This document shows, in pieces, positions 43,965-51,788 of a stretch of 64,000 nt of DNA. The translations under genes and the position numbers were made by a program. This DNA comes from Pelagibius sp050330205. Lineage in GTDB: Bacteria > Pseudomonadota > Alphaproteobacteria > Kiloniellales > Kiloniellaceae. The notes under the pieces are model-generated. The model was not told where the DNA came from and made no database searches. It worked only from the letters and a program-made list of their open reading frames with translations. Location of the stretch: positions 1 through 64,000 of the forward strand of contig JBHJOA010000042.1 in the NCBI GenBank assembly GCA_050330205.1, read 5' to 3'. Each line of letters starts with the position of its first letter. Position 1 is the first letter of the stretch.

Positions 43965-44858
43965 ATGACCGCCGCCCAGCCATACGCCACCCCAACGGCT
44001 TCCCAACCGGCAGCGCCCGAGTCCGCGCCGGCGCCAGTCGTCCGCGTTACCGGCCTGCAGGCGCACTACGGGGCGCAGCAGGTGCTTTACGACATCGACT
44101 TCTCGGTCCGGCCGGGCGAGATCATGGTGATCATGGGCGGCAGCGGCTCCGGCAAGTCGACCCTGCTGCGCCACCTGGTGGGACTGATGCGGCCGACGGC
44201 CGGACAGGTCGAGCTGCTCGGCGTCGACATCACCCGCGCCGGCGCCATGGAGATGCTGAAGCTGCGGCGGCGCATCGGCGTCGCCTTCCAGGGCGGCGCC
44301 CTCTTCAGTTCCATGAACGTGCTCGACAACATCATGCTGCCGCTGCGCGAGCATACCCGGCTCGACCCCAAGACCATGGAGATCATGGCGCGCATGAAGC
44401 TGGAGGTGGTGAGCCTCGCCGGCGCCGACCGGCTGATGCCCTCCGAGCTGTCCGGCGGCATGATGAAGCGCGCGGCGGTGGCGCGGGCCATCGTCATGGA
44501 CCCCAAGCTGCTGTTCTTCGACGAGCCGTCGGCGGGCTTGGACCCGGTGGTCTCCTCGGCGCTCGACGATCTCATCCTGAAACTGCGCGACGCCATGAAC
44601 ATGACCATGGTGGTGGTCACCCACGAGTTGGAGAGCGCCTTCAAGATCGCCGACCGCATCACCGTGCTCGACCAGGGCCGGATCCTGCTGGTCGACGACG
44701 TCGCCGGGGTGCGCCGCTCCGGCAACCGGCGAATCCAGAATTTGTTGAACCGGCGTTCCGAGGACGCCGAGGTCGACGCGGCCGCCTATCTGCAGCGCCT
44801 GACGGGAGAGGCACCGCCCTCCCCGGCGACGCAGGGCGGGCGCGCGGAAGCGAGGTAG
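43965..44858 (+). CDS. mlaF: MlaF-family ABC ATPase
   Basis: The 297-residue ATPase has Walker A GGSGSGKST (58-66), signature LSGGMMKRAAVARAI, Walker B LLFFDEPSAGLDPV and an H-loop in VTHE. These are typical of MlaF. The N-terminal 25 residues (Ala/Pro/Ser-rich) and the C-terminal 40 extend beyond the fold; in E. coli the C-terminal part helps dimerisation and MlaB binding. It powers lipid transfer with MlaE. Confidence 0.9.
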   Translation: MTAAQPYATPTASQPAAPESAPAPVVRVTGLQAHYGAQQVLYDIDFSVRPGEIMVIMGGSGSGKSTLLRHLVGLMRPTAGQVELLGVDITRAGAMEMLKLRRRIGVAFQGGALFSSMNVLDNIMLPLREHTRLDPKTMEIMARMKLEVVSLAGADRLMPSELSGGMMKRAAVARAIVMDPKLLFFDEPSAGLDPVVSSALDDLILKLRDAMNMTMVVVTHELESAFKIADRITVLDQGRILLVDDVAGVRRSGNRRIQNLLNRRSEDAEVDAAAYLQRLTGEAPPSPATQGGRAEAR

Positions 44859-44862
44859 GGCG

Positions 44863-45891
44863 ATGCGACATCAGGGACTGAACTACGCCGCGGTCGGCGT
44901 CTTCGTGCTGGCGATGCTGGCCGCCGCCCTGGGCGCGGCGGTGACGCTGGCCGGCGGGGCCGGCCCGCGCGACCGCTACGTCATCGTGTTCGACAACGTG
45001 TCCGACGTGAAGTTCGGCACCCAGGTCCGCTACGAGGGCTTTCCCGTCGGCCAGGTCGAGGCGATCAATCCGGTCGCCGAGGACGGCGCCATGCACTTCC
45101 ATCTCGACGTCAGCGTCCACAAGGGCTGGGTGATCCCCGCCGATAGCGTGGCGCGCATCCACACCTCTCAGTTCCTCTCCGCCAAGACCGTCGAGATCAC
45201 GCGCGGCAGCGCGGCGGCAGCGCTGGAGCCCGGCGCGCGCATCGCCTCGGCGCCGGCGGCCGACATGTTCACCGCCATGTCGACCGTGGCGGGCCAGGTC
45301 GGCGAGCTGTCGCGCGACGGCCTCTTACCCCTGATCGCCCACCTCAACGACCTCGTGGCCAGCGCCAACCGCCTGATCGACGACGACGTCACGAGGCTGG
45401 TCGGCTCGCTGAACGACGTGGCCTCGGACACCCGCGGCGAGGTGCCGGAGATCGCCGGCCAGCTGCGGACCTTCACCCAGGAACTCAACACCACCCTGGC
45501 CTCGGTGCAGGCTCTGCTGTCCGAGCAGAACGTCGCCGAGATCCAGCAGACGGTCCACAACGTCGCCGCGGCGTCTCAGGAGTTCGTCGACATCAGCCAG
45601 TCGGCGAAGGCAACCCTCGGTCGCCTCGAGCTTCTCGTCGCCGACCTGCAGGAAGCCGTCGAGAGGAACGAAGGCAAGGTCGACGCCTCCCTCGACGACA
45701 CCCGCTACATCCTGCGCTCGATCGCCCAGAACATCGACACCATCAACCACAACCTCGCCGGCACGACCCGCAACATGAACGAGTTCAGCCGCCTGATCCG
45801 GCAGAACCCGGGCCTGTTGCTGGGCGGCTCACCGCGCGAGGAGGTCAATGTCGGCGCGCCGGCGCCGCTGCCGCGAGTGCAAACACAATGA
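44863..45891 (+). CDS. mlaD: MlaD-family MCE-domain protein
   Basis: The 342-residue protein has one N-terminal membrane helix (about 9-30), a single MCE domain (about 38-115, with VKFGTQVRYEGFPVGQVEAI) and a long helical C-terminal part (about 130-310) rich in heptads. That is longer than E. coli MlaD, so the C-terminal coiled region may form a tube or reach the outer membrane as in PqiB/LetB-like systems. Its stop overlaps the next start. Confidence 0.88.
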   Translation: MRHQGLNYAAVGVFVLAMLAAALGAAVTLAGGAGPRDRYVIVFDNVSDVKFGTQVRYEGFPVGQVEAINPVAEDGAMHFHLDVSVHKGWVIPADSVARIHTSQFLSAKTVEITRGSAAAALEPGARIASAPAADMFTAMSTVAGQVGELSRDGLLPLIAHLNDLVASANRLIDDDVTRLVGSLNDVASDTRGEVPEIAGQLRTFTQELNTTLASVQALLSEQNVAEIQQTVHNVAAASQEFVDISQSAKATLGRLELLVADLQEAVERNEGKVDASLDDTRYILRSIAQNIDTINHNLAGTTRNMNEFSRLIRQNPGLLLGGSPREEVNVGAPAPLPRVQTQ

Positions 45892-46508
45892 AACGGATCC
45901 TCCCCGCGGTTCTGATGCTGCCGTTGCTGGCCGGCTGCTTCGGCTCGGCACCGCCGCTGCCGCGCGACCACTACTACCGGCTGATCGTGCCGGCGGCCGG
46001 ACAGGATGCCGGGGACGTCCTGCTGCCCGGCGTGGTGACGGTCGAGGCGCTGCAGGCCGACGGGCTGCTGCGCGAGCGCCCGCTGCTGTTCAGCGAGAGC
46101 GGCCGGGCCCACGAACTGCAGCAGCACAACTACCACTACTGGAACGACACCCCACCGCGGATGCTGCAGGATCAGATGGTGGCCTACCTGCGCCACAGCG
46201 GCGTCGCCGGCCTCGTGGTCACCCCGGAAACGCGGGTGCGCGCCGACTACCAGGTGAGCGGCAAGGCCAGACGCTTCGAGCGCCTGGTCGGCAACGACCG
46301 GCCGGCGGTCTTCGTAGAGATCGAACTGGCGCTGCTGCGCCTTTCCGACGACAGGCTGCTGGTGGTCGATACCTTCGCCGCCGAGGAACCGGCGGAAGAC
46401 GACAGCGTCGAGGCCGCCATCGTGGCGCTGAACCGGGCCACCGCCCGCGTATTCGACGGCTTCCTCGCACAGCTGCGCCGTTCCGCCGGCCAGGTCGCCA
46501 CGGAGTAG
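45888..46508 (+). CDS. PqiC-type ABC-transport auxiliary lipoprotein
   Basis: The 206-residue lipoprotein has the lipobox LLAGC (Cys17) and an ABC_trans_aux/PqiC-like domain (DHYYRLIVP near the start). It would sit at the outer membrane and link the MCE tube to it. It ends the seven-gene operon. Its start overlaps mlaD as ATGA. No mlaC-type soluble carrier or mlaA gene is present in the operon. Confidence 0.78.
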   Translation: MKRILPAVLMLPLLAGCFGSAPPLPRDHYYRLIVPAAGQDAGDVLLPGVVTVEALQADGLLRERPLLFSESGRAHELQQHNYHYWNDTPPRMLQDQMVAYLRHSGVAGLVVTPETRVRADYQVSGKARRFERLVGNDRPAVFVEIELALLRLSDDRLLVVDTFAAEEPAEDDSVEAAIVALNRATARVFDGFLAQLRRSAGQVATE

Positions 46509-46533
46509 CCGCGGGCCAAACGCCAGACCGCGT

Positions 46534-47085
46534 TCAGAACATGCGCGGGCCTTCGATCTCCAGGGCGATCCAGACGATGGCCAGCGCGGCGACGGCGAGG
46601 CCGTCGACCACCAGCGCCAGCCACCAGCCGGACGGCCCGGCGACGGCCAGGTCGCCGGCATAAGCCCGCCAGCCGGCGATCACCACCCAGGCGCCCCAGG
46701 CCGCGACGGCCAGCGAGGCGGCGTCGGCGTCGTAGGCGCCCATGCGGCCTTCCGCCAGCAGGAGCAGGCCGAACAGGCAGAGCAGGATGGCGCCGGCGCG
46801 CAGCTGATAGGCCTTGTGCGCCTGGGCCAGGGCCTCCCCCTCCCCGGCCGGCAGCAGGGCCAGCAGGAAGGCAAAGCCGCCGCAGGCGGCGCTTGCCCAG
46901 ACCGCGGGCCCAAACAGGCGGTAGACCACGCGGCCGGTTTCCCGCCAGCTCGGGTCCAGCAGACCCTGGTCGATACGGGTGTAGACGGCATAGTCGAAGA
47001 ACACCGCCAGCCAGCAGAAGAGGCCGATGACCAGCATGGCGGCATAGCCCGCATAGCTGAGGGGAACGGTCCAGGTCGGTACCAT
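46534..47085 (-). CDS. Membrane protein of unknown function
   Basis: The 183-residue protein from ATG 47085 has about four or five hydrophobic segments and short charged loops; no motif is recognised. It lies 23 bp after the end of the next gene on the same strand and is convergent with the lipoprotein operon. It may form a two-gene unit with 47109-47855. Confidence 0.6.
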   Translation of the reverse strand: MVPTWTVPLSYAGYAAMLVIGLFCWLAVFFDYAVYTRIDQGLLDPSWRETGRVVYRLFGPAVWASAACGGFAFLLALLPAGEGEALAQAHKAYQLRAGAILLCLFGLLLLAEGRMGAYDADAASLAVAAWGAWVVIAGWRAYAGDLAVAGPSGWWLALVVDGLAVAALAIVWIALEIEGPRMF

Positions 47086-47108
47086 GCGCGTCGGCTCCGG
47101 TCGTGGGT

Positions 47109-47855
47109 TCACAGGCTGCCCGGCGGCAGCGGCGCGGCCAGGATCTCGTCCCGGCTGAAGCCGCCGCCCCAGCAGGCGAGGGTGAGTGGAATCTGCGTCT
47201 CGGCGACGTACGGTCCGGCAAAGACAGCCGCCTTCAGGGGGAAAGTCAACTTCAGGGCGAAGTCGGCGCGGCGCAGCTCGCCCGCGCTGCGACCGGCGTC
47301 CCGGGCGGCCCGGTAGCCGTCGCGGCAAGCAGCGGCCGCCGCCGCCTCGAGCTCCGTCAGGAACCCGACCCAGGCGAGGTCGAGCGGCAGGGTGACGGTG
47401 ACCCAGGTGCGCACCACCGGCGTGCCCTCGGCGCGTTCGATCGGCTCCCACTTCACCTCGCGGCTCATCGAAGGGGTTGCGTAGCCGGCCGGGCAGATCT
47501 CGCCGGCGCCGCAGGGCGACTCCTCGGCGGGCACCGCCGCCGGCCGGATGCTGAAGACATAGCCTTCCAGGTAGGGCAGCCCGTTGCCGGCGATCTCCAG
47601 GCGCCAGGACAGCACCGGCGAGATCGTCTCGGCGACGTCGCCGGCGTCGTCGAGCCGGACGTCCAGGCGGCCGTCACGGCCCGCCTCGCGCGGTGCGGAA
47701 CGCAGTTCGACAGGATGGTCGAGCGGCCGCCAGGCGTCATCGCTGCCGCCTGCCCAGGCCTCGCTCACCAAGCCGCCCAGCAGCAGGAACGCGGCCATGA
47801 AAACGACCAGCGCGCGCAGGGCGAACAGGCGCGCCGCCAGAGCTTCGATCCTCAC
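47109..47855 (-). CDS. Exported protein of unknown function
   Basis: The 248-residue product has a signal peptide or N-terminal anchor (about 12-35, ending EAWAGG), then a mostly beta periplasmic region with four cysteines, two in SPCGAGEICPAG, probably disulfide-linked. I recognise no family. It is upstream of the membrane protein 46534-47085 and downstream of the cox operon on the same strand, about 90 bp away, so a cox-related role cannot be excluded. Confidence 0.55.
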   Translation of the reverse strand: MRIEALAARLFALRALVVFMAAFLLLGGLVSEAWAGGSDDAWRPLDHPVELRSAPREAGRDGRLDVRLDDAGDVAETISPVLSWRLEIAGNGLPYLEGYVFSIRPAAVPAEESPCGAGEICPAGYATPSMSREVKWEPIERAEGTPVVRTWVTVTLPLDLAWVGFLTELEAAAAAACRDGYRAARDAGRSAGELRRADFALKLTFPLKAAVFAGPYVAETQIPLTLACWGGGFSRDEILAAPLPPGSL

Positions 47856-47947
47856 CCTTCTCTCCCCTCGGTGTTCGGGTTGCGAAGAGTGGGTCGCGCC
47901 GCGCCCCGCGGCGGTTCAATCGGCGATCGTGAAGGCGGAGCCGGTCG

Positions 47948-48562
47948 TTACCCGGCGAAGACGATGTAGGCCGCCAGAACCGCCACCGCGGCGGCCAGGG
48001 CCCAGAGCCAGCGGCGGCTGCCGGTGGCGGCGCGCACCGTCGCGCCCGGGGAGATCGGGGGCGCTTCGGGTGCCGCCCCGGGGGCCATGTCGGCGGGGAC
48101 CGCCCCGGCAGGCGCCGCCGCGGGGGCCGCCACGATCTCGGCGAAACGGGAGAAGAACTCGCCGGAGAGCTTTTTCGCCGTGGAATCGATGAGCCGCGAG
48201 CCCAGCTGGGCCAGCTTGCCGCCGACGTCGGCCTTCACTTCGTAGTGCAGGATGGTGCTGTCGCCGTCTTCTTCCAGGCGCACCTTGGCGCCGCCCTTGG
48301 CGAAGCCGGCCGGGCCGCCCTTGCCCTCGCCGCTGATGACATAGCCGTTGGGCGGGTCGAGCTCCGACAGCCTGACGGCGCCCTGGAACTTCGCCTTCAC
48401 CGGCCCGACCTTGGTCACCACCGTCGCCGTCATCTCGGTGTCGGAGGTCTTGTCGATGGCCTCGCAGCCGGGGATGGCGGCCTTCAGGATCTCCGGATCG
48501 TTCAGCGCCTGGTAGACGCGCTCGCGCGGCGCGGCGATACGTTCGCTTCCGGTCATGTCCAT
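47948..48562 (-). CDS. coxG: CoxG: SRPBCC-fold, membrane-anchored CO dehydrogenase accessory protein
   Basis: The 204-residue protein has a START-like CoxG domain in residues 1-145 (MTGSERIAAPRERVYQALND, PGCEAIDKTSD, GPVKAKFQGAV), a Pro/Ala linker, and one C-terminal membrane helix (LWALAAAVAVLAAYIVFAG). In Oligotropha, CoxG recruits CO dehydrogenase to the membrane and may bind quinone (known from work on CoxG homologues). It is the last gene of the cox operon here, 78 nt after coxF. Confidence 0.88.
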   Translation of the reverse strand: MDMTGSERIAAPRERVYQALNDPEILKAAIPGCEAIDKTSDTEMTATVVTKVGPVKAKFQGAVRLSELDPPNGYVISGEGKGGPAGFAKGGAKVRLEEDGDSTILHYEVKADVGGKLAQLGSRLIDSTAKKLSGEFFSRFAEIVAAPAAAPAGAVPADMAPGAAPEAPPISPGATVRAATGSRRWLWALAAAVAVLAAYIVFAG

Positions 48563-48640
48563 GGCGGGGTCAACTCCACTGTCGCTTGCTTCGAGAAAGG
48601 GCAACGGCCGCAGGGCGAGGCAGAGGCACATGCGCGCCGG

Positions 48641-49513
48641 TCACGCCGCGTCGTCGCTGGAGGCCGGGTCGTCACGCTGGACCGCCTGGCCGGCGCGGCC
48701 GCGGCTGCCGCGGCGGCGCAGCTCCACCACCTCGGCGACGATCGACAGGGCGATCTCCTCCGGCGTGATGGCGCCGATGTCGAGGCCGGCGGGCGCGCGC
48801 AGACGGGCCAACTTCTCCGCCGCCAGCCCCTCCTCGCGCAGCCGCGCGGCCAGCGCGGCGGCCTTGCGGCGGCTGCCGACGAAGGCGACGTAGGGCGCAT
48901 CGGTGGCCAGGGCCGCGCGCAGCGCCTCGGCGTCGCGCTTGCCCTGGGTGGCGACGACGATGAAGCGCTCGCCCGGCGCGTCGAGAGGCAGCTCGAACCC
49001 CTCGAGGCGACGCTCCGCACCGGCAAAGCCGTCCTGATCCTCGGCCTGCGCCGCCACGGTCACCGCGAAGCCGCTGCGCCCGGCCAGCTCGGCCACCGCG
49101 CGCGCCACCGGCGAGGCACCGCAGACCAGAAGCTGCGGGCGCGGCAGCATGGGTTCCACGAAGATGTCGAGGCTGCCACCGCTCGGGCAGGCGCTGCGGT
49201 GAAACTGCACGCTCTCGCGGGTCTCGCCGGGCGCGATGCCGCCGGCGTCGAGCTCTTCCTGCGGCAGCACCGAGATCAGGCGCGCGGTGCCGCTGCCGAT
49301 CGCCTCCAGGGCCGCCCGCTTCACCGCGCCACGCGCGCAGCCGCCGCCGATCCAGCCGTGGATCTCGCCGTCGCCGGTCACCACCGCCTTGGCGCCGGCC
49401 TTGGCCGAGGTCGCCGCGACGGTGCGCACCACCGTGGCCAGCGCATAGGGCCGGCCGTCCCGGCGCAGGCGGGCCATGAGGTCGAGCAGGCTGTCGCCGT
49501 CTCCCATGCTCAC
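48641..49513 (-). CDS. coxF: CoxF/XdhC-family molybdenum-cofactor maturation protein
   Basis: The 290-residue XdhC-family protein has the N-terminal XdhC_CoxI region (VRTVAATSAKAGAKAVVTGDG, GWIGGGCARGAV) and a Rossmann domain (LLVCGASPVARAVAELA). Such proteins bind and insert sulfurated Mo cofactor into the matching hydroxylase. GTG 49513 overlaps coxE as GTGA; ATG 49507 is also possible. Its order after coxD-coxE matches the Oligotropha coxDEF set. Confidence 0.86.
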   Translation of the reverse strand: MSMGDGDSLLDLMARLRRDGRPYALATVVRTVAATSAKAGAKAVVTGDGEIHGWIGGGCARGAVKRAALEAIGSGTARLISVLPQEELDAGGIAPGETRESVQFHRSACPSGGSLDIFVEPMLPRPQLLVCGASPVARAVAELAGRSGFAVTVAAQAEDQDGFAGAERRLEGFELPLDAPGERFIVVATQGKRDAEALRAALATDAPYVAFVGSRRKAAALAARLREEGLAAEKLARLRAPAGLDIGAITPEEIALSIVAEVVELRRRGSRGRAGQAVQRDDPASSDDAA

Positions 49514-50727
49514 ACCTGCTCCAGATAGGGCGCCAGCGCCTCGAGGCTCGCCAGGTTGTGCGCCGGCGCGAAGAGGTCGATGTAGGGCAGCGCCGCACGC
49601 ATGCCGCCGGCGGTCGGTTCGTAGTCCTGCCAGCCGATCATCGGGTTGAGCCAGACGATACGTTTCGTCCGCCGGCGCAGCGCCGCCATCTCGCGCTCCA
49701 GCACTTCCGGGGCACCGGTGTCGAAGCCGTCGCTGACGATCATCACCACGCTGCGGCCGTGCACCACGCGCGGCGCATGGTGGCGGTTGAAGCCGGCGAG
49801 GCTCTCGCCGATGCGGGTGCCGCCGGACCAGCCCTGGGCGATCAGCGACAGGCGCTCCACCGCCCTGGCGGCGTTGCGCTCCTTCAAGGCGGGCGAGACG
49901 TGGATGAGCCGCGTGTGGAACACGAAGGCCTCCGCCTCGCGGAAGCGGTCCAGCACACCGTGGATGAAACGCAGGAAGAAGGCGCTGTACTGGCTCATCG
50001 ACCCGGAAGCGTCGAGCACCATGACGAGGCGCAGCGGCTTGTCGCGACGCTTGCGCCAGGCGAGGTCGATGGGCAGGCCGCCGCGGCCGATGCTGCGGTG
50101 GATGGTGCGCCGCAGGTCGAGCCGCCGGCCCTTGCGGCGCTGGCGCTCGCGCCGGCTGAGGCGGTGGCGCATGCGCCGGGCCAGGCGGTCGGCCAGGTCG
50201 TGCACCCGCTGCAATTCCTCGGCGGTCACCAGATGACGGAAATCGGCCTGCGCCAGGGATTCGACATCCGACGCCCCTTCGCGCTTGCCCTCGCGGTCGG
50301 CCGGATTGCCGGCGCCGGCCTCGCCCTCGCGCGAAACGCGGTCGGGAGCCCCCAGGCTGCCGCCCGGCGCCCCCGCCTCGGATAGCTTGCGCGATCCCTT
50401 GGCCCGCGGCGGCGTGCCGCTGACCGTGAGCAGCCCCTTGATGCCGCGCTTCAGCCAGTAGGCGTCGAAGATCTCGTCGAAACGCTGCCAGTCGGCGCGG
50501 CGCGTGCAGCAGATGCTGCGCAGGCCGCCGCGCAGGATACTCGGCCGGGCGAGGTCGGCCGCGGCGGCGAAGCGCAGGCAGTCGGCGGCCTCCTCGAGAC
50601 CGACGAGGAAGCCGTTCTCACGCAGCAGGTTCAGGAAGGCCGCCATCCGCAGCCGCAGCTGCGTCCCGGCGACCGGCGTCACCATGTCCGGTGTCAAGGC
50701 ATCGGGCGTGGCGGCCGGTGCTGCCAT
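49510..50727 (-). CDS. coxE: CoxE: von Willebrand A-domain protein for CO dehydrogenase maturation
   Basis: The 405-residue protein has an N-terminal CoxE-type helical region, a charged linker (about 100-165) and a VWA domain with MIDAS motif DASGS (239-243) and the later SDGFDTG. With CoxD it forms a MoxR-VWA chaperone pair that inserts copper and sulfur into the CoxL active site (known in Oligotropha). Start ATG 50727 shares a base with the coxD stop. Confidence 0.9.
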   Translation of the reverse strand: MAAPAATPDALTPDMVTPVAGTQLRLRMAAFLNLLRENGFLVGLEEAADCLRFAAAADLARPSILRGGLRSICCTRRADWQRFDEIFDAYWLKRGIKGLLTVSGTPPRAKGSRKLSEAGAPGGSLGAPDRVSREGEAGAGNPADREGKREGASDVESLAQADFRHLVTAEELQRVHDLADRLARRMRHRLSRRERQRRKGRRLDLRRTIHRSIGRGGLPIDLAWRKRRDKPLRLVMVLDASGSMSQYSAFFLRFIHGVLDRFREAEAFVFHTRLIHVSPALKERNAARAVERLSLIAQGWSGGTRIGESLAGFNRHHAPRVVHGRSVVMIVSDGFDTGAPEVLEREMAALRRRTKRIVWLNPMIGWQDYEPTAGGMRAALPYIDLFAPAHNLASLEALAPYLEQV

Positions 50728-51602
50728 CAGGCCACCTTGCCGAGCAGGCGCTGTGTCACCTCGGGCGCCAGGGCCAGGCGGTCTTCCTGGGTCTTCAGCA
50801 GGCACAGCAGGGTGTCCTGCACGACCTCCGGGGCCTGCTTCAGGTCGCGCACCTCGAGGCCGACCAGCGCCGCCGCCCAGTCGAGGGTCTCGGCGACGCC
50901 CGGCACCTTGCGCAGATCCTCCTTGCGCACCGCCGCCACGAAGGCGGCGACCTGCTGCGCCAGGGTCACGTCGATCTGCGTCAGGCGGGTGGTCAGGATG
51001 CGCGCCTCCTTGTCCTCCGTCGGATAGTCGACGAAGTGGTAGAGGCAGCGCCGGCGCAGGGCGTCGGAGAGTTCGCGGGTGCCGTTTGAGGTCAGCACCA
51101 CAAGCGGGATCGACTTCGCCTTCACGGTGCCCAGCTCGGGGATCGATATCTGGTAGTCCGACAGCACTTCCAGCAGGAAGGCTTCGAACTCCTCGTCGGC
51201 GCGGTCGATTTCGTCGATCAGCAGCACCGCCGGCCGGTCCTCGCGGATCGCCGCCAGCAACGGGCGCTCGAGCAGAAACTCCTCGGAGAAGATGTGCTGC
51301 TCCACCGCCTCGGCGCTCTCGCCGCGACCCTCGCGGGCCTTGATGGCCAGGAGCTGGCGCTGGTAATTCCACTCGTAGATCGCCGCGTTGGCGTCGAGCC
51401 CCTCGTAGCACTGCAGGCGGATCAGGCGGGTGTCGTGGATCTGCGCCAGGGCCTTGGCCACCTCGGTCTTGCCGACGCCGGCCGCGCCCTCGAGCAGCAG
51501 CGGCCGCGACAGGCTCTCCATGAGCCAAAGCGCCATGGCAAGCTGGCTGTCGGCGACGTAGCCGACCTTGGCCAGGCGATCGGAGATCTCGTTACGCTGC
51601 AT
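50727..51602 (-). CDS. coxD: CoxD: MoxR-type AAA+ ATPase
   Basis: The 291-residue AAA+ protein has Walker A GAAGVGKT (39-46), Walker B LLIDEIDRAD, sensor 1 VLTSNGTRELSD and the Arg finger region ALRRRC. CoxD-type ATPases are needed to build the copper-molybdenum centre of CO dehydrogenase. It is separated from coxL by 186 bp that holds a palindromic repeat element, unlike the other tightly packed cox genes. Confidence 0.9.
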   Translation of the reverse strand: MQRNEISDRLAKVGYVADSQLAMALWLMESLSRPLLLEGAAGVGKTEVAKALAQIHDTRLIRLQCYEGLDANAAIYEWNYQRQLLAIKAREGRGESAEAVEQHIFSEEFLLERPLLAAIREDRPAVLLIDEIDRADEEFEAFLLEVLSDYQISIPELGTVKAKSIPLVVLTSNGTRELSDALRRRCLYHFVDYPTEDKEARILTTRLTQIDVTLAQQVAAFVAAVRKEDLRKVPGVAETLDWAAALVGLEVRDLKQAPEVVQDTLLCLLKTQEDRLALAPEVTQRLLGKVA

Positions 51603-51659
51603 CGTTGCAATCCTTCACCGTGCAAAATACTAACGCTGCGTACTGGCCGTCCCCCAGTT

Positions 51660-51754
51660 GTCATTGCCGGGCTCGACCCGGCAATCCATCGCGACCCTCG
51701 CACAGGCCCTTGCGAGCCGAGGTATGGACCCGCGGATCACGTCCGCGGGTGACA
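51660..51754. repeat. Bipartite palindromic repeat, copy 1 (inside cox operon)
   Basis: GTCAT is followed by hairpin 1 (TTGCCGGG/CCCGGCAA, loop CTCGA), a central small hairpin (CTCGCA/TGCGAG) and hairpin 2 (CCCGCGGA/TCCGCGGG, loop TCACG), then TGACA. The frame GTCAT-hairpin-ATCCA ... TGGACC-hairpin-GACA matches copy 2 at 62355-62440, though stem sequences differ. It lies between coxL and coxD. Confidence 0.8.
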
Positions 51755-51788
51755 AGGAGGAAGCGGTACGGCCACACATCCGCGTTGC

